Shown: piece by piece, positions 28,135 to 40,861 of the stretch | Numbering within the stretch: position 1 is the stretch's first letter | Layout: every line of letters starts with the position of its first letter | Assembly (NCBI GenBank): GCA_019843655.1 | Contig: JACDQD010000003.1 | Location: forward strand, 7,566,925 to 7,630,924 | Source of the DNA: Lethocerus indicus | Lineage: Eukaryota; Arthropoda; Insecta; Hemiptera; Belostomatidae | Direction of reading: 5' to 3' | DNA length: 64,000 bases | Translations under genes and position numbers: made by a program | The notes under the pieces: generated by a model | Seen by the model: the letters and a program-made list of their open reading frames with translations, nothing else | Told to the model about the DNA's origin: nothing | The model's database searches: none

Positions 28135-29156
28135 GTCGACCGTCCACCGAATCATTCCCCATTCTACCGCCTAGAGCCGCAATGTATTATAGAAAGACCC
28201 GCCGTCGAGCAAATTTCATTACAACCAAGGCGGAGTTAAATTAGGTCCCTCAACAATGGGAATTCACGTTTGCAAAAGAAATGAGCGTATACAACTGGAA
28301 TATTATGCGAAGAACAATAATTTGATCTATATGAACGAATTTCGCCTCTGTATAGACCTTTTACAGACATACACAGCACCGTGTATATAACTGGCTAATT
28401 TAATGAAGTTATTGTAAATATAGGAAATGGAGCACTGAAATGTACCTTCTTATATTATTCAGGTATTTTGGCTATCTAGATATTTTGTTATTGGACCTAA
28501 TTTCAGAGCACGTCTTCTGTGTCCTGAAAATCACGGGGAAAAATTAAGAAAAAATGAAGTTGATACTACACGAATCCAAATTTAGAATAAATATCATATC
28601 TAAAAATATAATTCAGAATTATGGCGCCATAAAGCTACTCAAAACAATAGAAACATCGGGTACTGAAAGTCCATAAGAAGATGAGAATATAAAATTGTCG
28701 GAAAATTCAGATATTATAAAATTGGAATAGTCAAATTTTAATTTATTTGGATCCAATACTAAGATTTATTGAAAAAACAATATAATTTTCGTCCGATTTC
28801 GGTCGTCGGTTTCCGCCACATTAATTTACGTGGAATTAAACTTTTTAACTCGGACAAGCGGGCCATCCATTCTAAAAGCCATTTGAATAAATTTCGTCCC
28901 TTGCAGTCAGACCAAATCCAAAATCGGAGTTTTGGGGGTTATATTTAATAATTTGAATTAAATACTCCGATTAGAACGGAACTGATAGCACTGAGAGATA
29001 ATGAGTTCTCTCCTGGAACGTATTTTCTCCAATTATTAATATCCCAAATTTTAAATCCATTTATCTTCTGATGTATGAGTTTCCTTATGGGGAGTTATTG
29101 CATGGGAAGGTCTAATGACTTACTAAACGAACGATTGATCTAAATCACTGTTACCA

Positions 29157-29572
29157 AGTAAAGTTCGTTGAGTACACTTGCACCGATAAACTAGCGCCCC
29201 CTGAGGGTGGTGCGGAAATGTAATTAACTAAAGTTCGTGGTGTGCACTTGCACCGATAAACTAGCGCCCCCTGAGGGTGGTGCGGAAATGTACTTAACTA
29301 AAGTTCCTTGTGTGCACTTGCACCGAGAAACTAGCGCCCCCCTGAGTGTGTTGCGGAAATGTACTTAACTAAAGTTCGTTGAGTACACTTGCACCGATAA
29401 ACTAGCGCCCCCTGAGTGTGGTGCGGAAATGTACTTAACTAAAGTTCGTTGTGTGCACTTGCACCGAGAAACTAGCGCCCCCCTGAGTGTGGTGCGGAAA
29501 TGTACTTAACTAAAGTACGTTGAGTACACTTGCACCGATAAACTAGCGCCCGCTGAGGGTGGTGCCGAAATG
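29157..29572 (-). repeat. Tandem array B, six 70-71-bp units
   Basis: Unit cores start at 29194, 29264, 29334, 29405, 29475 and 29546, and the units are clearly the same as in arrays A and C. Two units have an extra C, giving 71-bp spacing. The minus-strand core CAGGGGGCGCTAG is exact in three of six. The inverted arms are missing. A TTACC at about 29151 and CAGGTATTTTAA ending at 29609 resemble element termini, but no target-site duplication is convincing. It is probably a decayed or internally deleted copy. Confidence 0.92.
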
Positions 29573-32500
29573 ACAGTACTAGTGACAGTGACAGTGTCAG
29601 GTATTTTAAACTATTTTTCTAAATATTCCTACGTTCGAATATTTGTCAATAGTTGTAGTGAATTGAGTGAATTCATTTAATTTAAAACTTTTGAACGTCA
29701 AACAGGGCATATTTCATATTTTTAACAGGAACTTTGGAAAATGTCATTCTGTAAACTCAAGAATTTATTCCGTTCTATCAAGCGCTTAGCTGTTAATTAA
29801 TGTTTAGCCATTCAAATGGAAGTTATAACTTGGGCTTTTATTTTTGCCGATGAAGAAACGCTCGTCTCTCTCTCTTCAACTAGAGATTCTACTTAACGGA
29901 CAATACAACTTACTTTTCCTACAGAAAAGTTTAAAAGGTAAGCCGAATTGAGTTTACCGCCCGACCATACTTGAGAGTCTCGAGAGGTTCATTATACACT
30001 GGCTCTGAATAAAGATCTGGGCCGGCTCCTAACTTTCACAGAACAGAATGGGCAAAATGTAGTATGAAAACAACCGTAGAATCCGTCATTTCAGGCCCGT
30101 TTCGAATGTTACGATGGTATGTATACCAATTATATGTTCAATGAAAATTAGCAGTAATTATTAATTTTCTTTTATTTATAGTAATTATCTATGCATAGCC
30201 AAGTATGTTACCTTCGATTCACAAAATTAGTTCTAATTTGTTACCACTGTTCAGTTTTTTATATACACATACATAAAGTGCAACCAATACATGAAATAAT
30301 AAAAAATATTATTACTGCACTTCGTTATAAAAATTACAATTACATGTAATACTACATTATATTATTATTTATATGAATAAACTCGTCTTATCGAGATTAG
30401 ATTCTTCCATAATTTCTCTAAGAAAAATCAAATTCAAATGTTTTCAAATAGGTATATCTATTTTAATTACTGTTTATGCGCACAAAAGTAGGCTGTCCTC
30501 CAAATATACGAATTATCATTAGGCACGTATTGCTCCGGGTACAGCAGTTATATTTAGGGGAATAGTCTGGTTGGACGTATATCTGACCCCACAGGACCGT
30601 AGGGGGACTTAATCCAGGAGCGGATTTAAACTTTAACGCTGCCCATTCAGGTGGAAATCCTCGTCCAGGTTGTCCGAACACCGGCCAGGACCCCACTATA
30701 CCTTCCGTACAGCCCCTAATGGTCCCTCATTTCAAATTCCATCCGGTCGTAAAATAAAACCGCCCCCCCCAGTTTTTCTTTAACGCATTTAAATTCCCAC
30801 CGCGGAAGCGGAATAATACCGTCGAAAAATCGGGTCCAAGAATTTTTCCGGGAAAAAAGGCGCCATGTGAAATTCATTTTTTGAAGATGTGGGTTATTTT
30901 TATTCGGCGAACTTGCCGCTTTTCAAAAACGCTGTCCGCTCTTTCCCCACCGTTCTTGAATTGATCAAATGGAGTTACATTTTTATGTCTGAAAAATGAC
31001 GTAATACATTTCGGAAAGTTTGCATTTAATGTTCCCACTTGAGGATATATCTTCCACTCGATCCGAATCCGCCACCTCACTTATTTTTAAACCTGTTTAA
31101 CTAACCAAATGGATTGTGTATATATTTTCATAACAATAAAGCTTGATCTTATTAGACCTATATGTAGTTCAATACTGTACAGTACAGTACGGTTTACAGA
31201 CTTATGTTACAGTCAGAAAATTATATTTTTTTGGTAGCTAAATAATTTAAACGGGCTGAAAAATAACAAACTTTTCAAAGACTTTTTTCAAACCAAGTAT
31301 CACTCCAGTGTTACGCCAAAAACAACAAATAGATATTAATGAAACTAACTGTATCAATTTGTAGAAATCATAACTAGTGGATTATCCCATAGCGGGAACA
31401 AATAAAAATGGGTTAAACGTACGTTGAAAGATTCGATTCCCGAGAGAAAGCCGCAGGAATCTTTGTGCTGACAAAGATGGAGAAACTGCTTGTAATTTAA
31501 CAGATAATGTAGCAATAAATAATCCTTTTATTGGTGGAAGGTTCAATTGGCTGCAGGGGATACAATACATCAGCAGGAAACAATGCCGCATTGTTGTACC
31601 GCTCTGGATAATTGTTTTATTAATCTACTGGCCTGAGCGTGATAACCCATCGCGGTAATTGGATTTATATGCAGTAATAATAAACAACAATTAATATTAA
31701 TGCCAATCTGTAATAAAACGCCTCTTTCGAGTTAAAAGGATTATTACTAGTGATCCGTTCTGTAAATGTAATTCAGCAATATTTCGTATTCCAATTTTTT
31801 GATATTTGATATAGTACACATAAGTTGAGTAAGGTGTATGAATGGTATATCATTGAGTTTTCTTGGTTTAATAGATGAATTTCAACTGCTCTGGGCTGTC
31901 ATCACTCTGTCTCTCTAAAACCTTTTCTTCCGCTGACTTACACTCGGACGGAAATCAACTACTGACTTAAAATTAGTTCTGGGATCCGGTTTTAATTTCA
32001 GTTCCCCTCATTTTACTAACCACATTTCCCTCACCGCGGCGGAACAGTCAAAAACGAACTAATTATTTTTTACGTTTATTTATTTTCTTTTTACGTATTC
32101 TTGGAGATACGGGTAAATAAATTGCCTCTAAACTTGAAATTAAGTAATTTGGAAATGAAATCTCTAGCTAAATTGTATAAAATAAAGATACTAATTAAAA
32201 TAATTGCCTCTTATCGGGCAGGAAAGTTATTACACACTAGAGAAATAATAGAAATATCCCCAATTGCACCCGGAAAACATTCTGAAATCGACCGAACATA
32301 ACTTCCTACGGTTTTAATCTAATTCCTGATTTCTTGAGATTCGAAGAGGGAGAATTGCCTCGGCTCTCCAGTTAATTATGCGATTCAATTTCGCGTCCAA
32401 TTGCTTCCGGGAAGATCCGAAAAGAGTTTAAAGTTGGTTTTTTGTTTCGCCAGAGGCGGAAAACGAAAACTCTAATCTATTTGAACGTACTGCTTCGCTG

Positions 32501-35500
32501 GCCGATTTCGACAAGAATCGAGTTTCCAGACCGCCGACAAATTTATAAACTGTATCTCTTTCGTTTTCTTTGTTCTCCCTGTCCCTTTTACTGACTCGTT
32601 ACTTTAATGTCCCTTGAGTGAAATATTGTTATTTTTTACTTATTTATAAAAGAGTACGGATGCGTCAGTTCCCTTTCCTGAGCCTACCTTGTTTCAGATG
32701 TTACGTTCCGAATAATATTACAATGAAAAATGCAATTATATTGAATAATTCCTTTTAGTGAAAACAAAGTTATTTATGGGGTCTAATCGCACGTTAATGG
32801 CGTAATAAGAGCTGTTGATTAGATATTGGGACCTTCATGCAATATCTGAAATTTTAATAATACCACGACTATTCCCATTGGACCTCTAGAACTCTAGTAC
32901 AGTCTGTCTAAAAGAAAGGAGAGGAATTTAAAACTACTGGAAATAACATCCTCGCTAACTGAGAACACTGAGCGCACTAATCTGCGGGGGCCTAAGCCGG
33001 GTAGGACATCGGGACGGCGGGGCCAAATAAATAGGTCGGCCGGATAAATGAGACGCGGATCAACTCCTTCCGGTTGGACGCCTCTAAATCCCTCTTTCCC
33101 CCCTCCCACCGCCGACCGCGCCTTCAGGATTTTTCGCCTTCCGATAATTTCAAAAGAAAAGAAAGACCAGAGAGGAAAAAAAATAAGGAGTGGGAGCAAC
33201 TTCTCGGAAGAAGTTGAAGAAAAAGAGAAATTGGACCAATCGGTTTTAAATTAGTTTCTGATCCCGGCGAGTTCTAAGAGAAAGTTATATTGGTGAGAAA
33301 AAAAAGCCTCGGGGATGTTGATGGACCGCAGAGGAATAAAAAACGTTATCCCGACCGAGCAGAAGCTCCCCTTTCAAATTACTGAGATTTGGAAGTTTTC
33401 TTTCCGAAGTGAAAGAGGTGCTAATGAAATTACGGCCAATAACCCACTTATAGCACTGAATACAAGTGCAAATTTCCGGAACTGGCGCCTCTTAAGATGA
33501 CATTGGTGTCAAAATAATAAATGATTATATAAAATAATAACACTTTGATTCTTTCGATTTACTTTCTCAACCCCCTTATTTATTTATCACGAAGGTACTA
33601 ACGTTAATGATACACTAAGATCTATAAGTATTTTGACTGCCAGTTGCTTAGGATTGTGTCAGCACTGCCACTACAGTTACTGTTACTGATTGTGCACAGG
33701 AACAAAAAAAGTATATGCTTTTACAGGCTTATCGATATATTAGTACGCTTCTGACGATTTTAGAGAATCAGCACAGAGGTACCTTAGAAATGTGAAATTT
33801 TAGAATCCGTCAATTGTACGATCGACCCGATGCAAATTCGATGATCGTAAATCCTCAGTATTTGAAAGAAGAACGGGAAAATAAAACGAAAAATTGTATT
33901 TGATTTATTGGATGAATAATTCACGCCCGGAAAATTGGAGAACATTGAATATGGAAAAGAGCAATGAAGAAGGCGGTCTTGATTGATATTCCTGCGGTAC
34001 AATTCAACCGATAATTTTTGCAAGTACTATGCACTTTTCTGTTAACAATACAACTTTCATAGTCCAATAAAATTATAATCAAGCCGTTATTAATACTATG
34101 GTGGAAATTCTTAGTTCTAAATATTCTTAATTGCAGCTCAAATGTCCTATTTAATTACAATATAAAAGACGAAATATTTTTTTATTTTGTAGAACACTTT
34201 AACATCACTAACTGTATGAAAATATTATGCGAATTTTAAAGGGTCAAAGGGTTGTTAACGTGCCCATGATAAATGTTTAAACTTTTATCATGATGAAATA
34301 TTTTTATCATCAAATATGAAAACCCTTTTTGTGCACCAAAATGTACAAAAAGTCGCGGAAGTCATCATTTTTCTTTGAGGGGCGGGACGTCAGGAATTGC
34401 TCACAAAGAACAGGTGAAGTTGACAGGGAGGATGCCACCGACTTATCTATCTGTTCTTAAAGGGGACCAGGGGAACAATCTCAATTTTCAGGACGGAAAT
34501 AATTAATCATTCTCCAGTGGTAGTTTCTTCACAGCTCTGACCCTCCTCATTTATGCTCTATATCGATTAAGGCCATCCTTATATTATTAAGCAGATTCCA
34601 AACGCGGTGGAAGCCTGCACCCTTTTGAAATTCCCACTATCCGAAAAAGGGTCGGGACCCAATCTAAGAGCGTTTATGTTCCAAGCTGGAAGGCAAAAGA
34701 TTAATTAAAAATTCAATAACCTTGTTTCCTTAGTGTTATCCAGAAAAGATGACTTTCTCGTACATTCAATATTTTTTATATTGTATTATAATGGGGATAA
34801 TATCCACATCCGAGATAAGGCTATATTATACATTATGCCTTTTATCATCAGTACTTTTGTACTGTAAATAAAATACTGTAAAATAAATTCCCACCAGGAA
34901 ACTGCATCAAAGTTTCATCTTAGATTTCACTTTGTTGTCTTTCAACTTCGCCCATCCAAGTTAATAATAACAAGTTTAATTTCAGGCGTTAATAGTGCGT
35001 CCGCGTTTTTCCACTTGTACTTGTTTTGAGAAAACATTGTCCGCAGCGACACTGGCTCTTTCAAGCTCCGCGCTTTCCGCGTCCCCTTCTGATTGGGGAT
35101 AAAAGTTTGATAGTTTTAATAAAGCCGGGTTCGGTATAAGTACAGCGAAAACGTAGCCGGGGTTTTGCGATAGTCTCATCGGACACCGCATCAGGTATTC
35201 TTTGGGCGTCGCCTCGCCCCCCTTGCCGCCCGAGCGTTTAATATTTGTTCGTTAGCCCGGCACAGTCCGGCTCCAATCCAGCGACCCAAGCCGACTTTCA
35301 TCAGAGCTTTAATAAAACTGAGACCTCCACCGGGGAAGCTTAATCGCTCTTGCGGAAGAACAAAGGAATCCCGCGAAATATTCGGGAGCTTCCCGCTCTT
35401 CACTCGTCAAATGAAAATTATAGCTTCGTGGTGAAAGTAAATAGCTTAGTGACGCCCATTCAATATAGACTGGGAATTTATCTGCGCGACTGATTTTCGG

Positions 35501-35510
35501 TATGGCGTAC

Positions 35511-35567
35511 GGCGCTGATACCCGACTGGGTTAACGGGAAAGTAATGCGGGTCTAGTATCAATTATT
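35511..35567 (-). repeat. 57-nt hairpin repeat, copy 4 (diverged)
   Basis: One arm, GGCGCTGATACCCG, is intact. The other keeps GCGGGTCTAGTATC but has lost the terminal GCGCC. It is the most decayed of the four copies. Confidence 0.5.
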
Positions 35568-38500
35568 TATTCTTTTATACATCTTAAATATATCCCGTTT
35601 ACCTGCAGTAAACATCATTCTAAAATTTGACCGAAAATTTCCGGGTACATAATAAATTGAAAAATTACAATTACAAAAAACATATTATGTCCGAAATTTT
35701 ATCTTATACTTCTACTGCCTAAAGATTCGTTAAAGGAAGAGTTCTTTCCCAACAACTTTCTTTTCCACTTTAAAATGAGATCTCCGAAAAACTTTGGAGT
35801 CGACAATTTAGTAACTTTTTTATAGCCAGGCGTTATAAGTGGGAGGAGTGTGGAGTGGCGGAGGCCCGGGCACCGATAAACGGCAGGTTTTGTCGGTCCG
35901 ATAACCGCCATTTCTCCGGCGATTCAAGTTATAATCTCCTTCCGCCGATTTGCGGAAGGAAAGCTTCTCTAACTCAATTATAAGTTGGGCCGGTGAGTGG
36001 GCGCCCCCGCACATTGTACGGCCTGCACCCGTCACTAGCCCGCCCCAACTACCTATAGCCCCAACTATACCACGAGTCATTAAACAATTAGGCACCCTTA
36101 AACACCTTCAACTCCGTTAGGAGCTCCGCGTACGGATATTTCGAACCGAGGCTGATAATCGCAGCAATCGGTGTACGAATTATCTATACTCAGCTCCAAT
36201 ACTCGGCTGGCGCATAGCTACAAGATAGAAGTGAGACTGGGTCAGATTCATCAGGTCCGTTGCAGGACCTGGAATTCGATTTTATCAAACGATTAAGAAT
36301 TTGAATTAGCATATTTAGGACAATTGATTTTGAATTAATATTTGATTTTTTAAGTTGGCTGGCATTGTTCTTGGGTGAGTCATGATGACTGAGAGCCACG
36401 TTTTGGTTTCGCGTACTCCTGAAATATCGGCCAATACAAAAGCCTTTTATCGGCGGATTTAAGAGCCATCATCAGCGTTTAAAAGTCGATCAGGGGAGGC
36501 CAGGCCATTAACCTGGGATGGCATTCTGAGAGGTGGCCTCATTTGGAGAGTCTCCGCTATGATCGACTCATCAATCCAGCCTCCATTTCTTTTCCGGCTC
36601 GGCGACAGGAATAAAGTTAAGGCTTAAAAATAATATCATTAAATAAATTCGTTCGCTTTTCTTATTGCTCCCCTAATTCTTAAACGACCACTTTTCCCAA
36701 CCGCCTTCCAACACCATTTCTTATTTTCTATATAAATTCTACCTCATCATCACAGTCTTTCTTAGTAACTACACCTGATTTCATTAGCGGAGGGCTCAAA
36801 TCGATACATCATGAGTCGGAAAATGACATTACAGCTTAACGCATACAACTTAATTCCTAATACACGATATATTGTCCTGTGTTTGTAAATTGGAGGCCTA
36901 ACCCTACATATTGCGTATCGATAACTGACTCGATCGACAAATTCAATGTTTGTTATCAGCGTTCCGGGAACGTAGGGATAAAAAAGTTGTTTCTCCACTG
37001 CTTTCCAACTTATCGGCGATCGCACAAACTGGGGCCATTATGCAGGACGCAAAGATTCGGATTGAGGATAAATCGTTTTCGGGCCGGGGACGGAATTTTT
37101 CTCCCGCCGTAGGCCTCGTAAATCCGGCAGGTCGCGGCCGCCTTTCAATCTCCGTTCGGTAAAAAATAACAGGGGGGGCCCGGAATCATCGGAGTCCCGG
37201 GCGGTACCGGCGGTAAGCCGGGGTTCGTTGGAACCGACGTCCGCCGATAATGGGAGTCGACAGGTGAAATACAATGTCCCCCGGCTACTTGGAACGGTCG
37301 GGTAGGAGGGGTAACATTAGGGGCCCCAGATAAGACTTCCATTCCAGACGGCCCAGCTCGCTCAATCTCCCGACGAGGCCGCCCGGGGGTGGGTTTACTT
37401 CAGGGTAGAAAAAAACAACCGGCCTCGTCAACAAATAGGATGCTACCGGCTGAAATTTCAATTTAAACGTACTGCCACTTCCCTTAGAATATTGTCAGTG
37501 CAGCCCGGTTATGAGGTATTCAGTTGCAGTTCCGGACTTTTCGATTCGGCCTGGAGCCATTCTGAAACACCATAATTTGTCCTGCTAAGTAATTTTTGTC
37601 TAAAACTTTCATATTGGTATTTTGTTGCCAAACGCATCAGTCCGTCGGAAGATAGCTGCTGATATTGTTTAAATTCTGGTGGTTCTTGTTAAAAGGGTAA
37701 ACGGAATTTAATCTGAAATGAAAATTTCGCCGCCCAGTGGGAAATGTAGGTATTCCGCCGGGAGGGTGTTTCAATACGGGAAGTAATGATATACATTTTC
37801 CTGGACTAGCTCAATGGCGGCGGGGGGTGGAGAGATCGAGCGGGCGTTACACAGAAGGTCGTTCCAGAGCCCAGACGTGGGACTATGAGGAAAATATTTT
37901 ATTTCGCAATCCGACTGTGTTTTAATTTCGAATTCACTCGTCTCACGGCGGATGGATTCTCCGCGGGCAATTAAAAGCGTATGGGGGAAAAAGCGCAGGA
38001 ATCACCCACCCCCGCACCTTCCTGCCACCGACCTGTTTTACACCCGAGCTCAAAAACATTTCCCAATTTTCAATATAAACCACACGCTGTTATCAAAGCT
38101 GCAGTTTTCCCCCGAATCTTCTGGGTATCTTTTTCATTCAATCGTTCACAATCGTTGAAATCCTATTACATTTCCGTTAGTAGTAACAATAGAGGAATCG
38201 GGTCATACAACTCAAACCCATAATCAAAGTTAGAGTACATAACGATACTTTTTCTGTTATATTTGCTTGGCACACTTGGAACTTATCCAACCTTTCTCAC
38301 TTGGTGCAATTCGTTGGGAATTATGCTATTATAAATTACATGGTATTCGTACTTTACATTCAAATAATTAAACATTTTATTATTCAACTTAAAGTTTGTA
38401 CTATCGTATTTGTAACTTATTTTTGTACTGATTTAAAAATATAGCTGTCAATGGCATAACCATAGGTATGTAATTGACGACGTTAATTCCACGTCAATGG

Positions 38501-40724
38501 TTCTGAAGGAGTGGAAACGAAACCTTAATGTTTGTTTTATGACTGTCTATTAAAGCTAAAGTTATCATCCCCGACCCATCAAGAATTAATATTATATAAA
38601 TACATAAAACATGTTCATTACGAGTGAAAGTATTTGAGATTATTTCACGAACCTTTCCAGAATAAAAAAAATAAAAAAAGCGGCTGCATCAATTTTGGAA
38701 ATGAAACAAATTGGTAGGGAGATTTGGATTGTTATTGCAAATAGTGGGGCGATAGGTTCCAGAGGCCGGCCGCACCGTTGGGAGTACACCTGTAATTGAT
38801 TTGGGACTACAATCACTTTTATCGAGTTATCCAAGTTTGAACCTCTTGTTTTCTCTCCTCCCTTTCTGAATTAGCTGTCCCAAACAGGCCCCACAATGGG
38901 GACAATTTAATTTCTAAACCTCCGCCCCGTACAATTCCCGCAGACGTTGCTCCCTCTCCGAATTGGCGTCTCGGTAAGCTAACGTGACTTGAGCATAATA
39001 TGCTCATAAACATAAAATTAAAGCGCGGTATACTGAGCGGGCGGCGTGGGGGCCCTTATCGAATAAGAATTTCTAACCTAATAACTTGTGCAATTTTCCT
39101 TCTGCTCTATTCTACCCAAAGCCGTGTTCGGCTTCTCGACATCGTCAGTAATTCCGTTATGTACAGCAATAATTTTGAGATTTATATTACGATAGATAAC
39201 ATTTATATTATTTGTCTACTATACTTATACTGCGGAAAACATTCTCTATTCGACATTATCTATACGATGGAAATTATCCATTGTTATAAATTGCGATATA
39301 TTGTGCCTACTATAGGCCTTTATTGCTTTTGTTCAATATTAACATTACCATTCTCTTTATAAAACTAATTATTCCGTCGAATAGGTAATGATGCTCGATA
39401 TGAAAATAAAGGCCTGAAGCAGAAAAATAGCTTAAATGTACCTACTCTCTTTAATGATAACGTTTGTATGAATAGTTTTATATATTGCTTGCAAATTTCT
39501 ATGGATACATATATTTATATAATGTATATTATGTACCTGGCCGTAACGTGTCGGTAGATTAATTTGATGTCATCCCTTGGAGTTTGCGTTCATGACGCAA
39601 AGCGGGTTCGTCTTGGGACTAGCTAGAGTCTGGTATTCAAATCTCTATGATCCGACAAGCAGGACGATTAATTTTCATGTTCCAACCTAAAATAGTTCCG
39701 ACAGAAATGCCAGGCCCTCTGAGAAATCCCAATGTAAAGATTGCATAATCCGATTGTACAATAATGTTGGGATTGTTACAACACCACAAATATAATTCCT
39801 TATCATAGGAATATGTCATTAGATGGCAAAAGTACACTGAAGAATTCATTTCGTTCCGTAATTAGGTAGATCATTATCAAACAATTAAAGCGATTTATTG
39901 TGGTTTTTCAGTGGGCAAGTCCTAAAAAGAAGTAGAAAGAGGCCAAAAGGAACCACAACATGAATTTCGCGCTAATTGTGAAGTGATAATAAAGCCTTGG
40001 AAAATCGCCATAGCAATTGTCACAGGTTGTTGGTAGCCAAGAATTTCGGACGGGATAAGCAGCTCCGAAACTTTAAAATGTAAATTACAACGATTACAAG
40101 TGAAATACGTACAAATGAATAAAACCGTCCGCTTCTGCCTATTACGCGCGATATCCCGATTTCGAGGTAGTTTTAGAGCATTACAAGTCCGAGTTGCCAA
40201 ACGTTTCAACCCAACCGTCAGAGCTTTAAAAAGAATAAGTGGAGCTCGTGAGAAGTTAAGTGCCAAGATACAAAACAATGTTTCAGCGATTCGCTGAACA
40301 CGACTAAAAGAATTTCTTAAATGCCTTCAATATTCGTTTTACGAGTCTCGTATTTGAATAAGGAAATCGCTGTCTGAAATACAAGTTCAGAATTATTTAG
40401 ATTTCGTAACATAAAGATGGATTTCCGCTTGGGCCGTTAGCGATCTTCGCTAAGATGCGTTCGTAGAGTATAAATAAAAGCAAATATTATCCACCATTAA
40501 ATGCCGGATGACTGTTGGTTAGTCCTGAAATATGTTAGCAGAAACAGAATAAAACATGTTAAAAATGAGAATGGTCCTGGCTGCTATTTTGATTCATGAA
40601 CATGAAAGCAATACTCTGTCCACTAACAGACGGTTTTATTAGGACAGTCCGTCGACGAGTATTCAGTTTGAAAAATTTGAACCACTTACGGGCGAACACG
40701 CGCTGGTAGATTAATTTCATGACT

Positions 40725-40861
40725 GGAGAGAGGTAGAGAAAGAGAGATAGAGATAGAGAGAGAGGGAGAGCGACTGGTGCTACTGTTGCCGGTTACATGG
40801 GAGACGCGAGTGTGAGGCGGTGGAGGCGGCGACGGTGGTGGAGGCGGCGGTGGAGGCGGCG
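40725..40861. repeat. (GA)n tract followed by GGCGGTGGA-type repeat
   Basis: GAGAGA-type sequence at 40725-40770 is followed by GC-rich GGAGGCGGCG/GGTGGAGGCGG units at 40815-40861. The combination inflates proline, arginine or tryptophan frames on both strands. A promoter-like island is possible but no gene start is identifiable. Confidence 0.7.

Larger units (their letters stand above)
14333..29150. other. Gene-free stretch
   Basis: No gene is recognisable. Contents include the second 57-bp block (14993-15049), two hairpin repeats (17648-17704, 25951-26006), five TA tracts or other simple repeats, and a GA-rich tract at 28075-28134. A GC-richer patch at 19.70-20.06 kb is open on both strands but lacks an ATG. 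CpG is not depleted. Confidence 0.6.
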
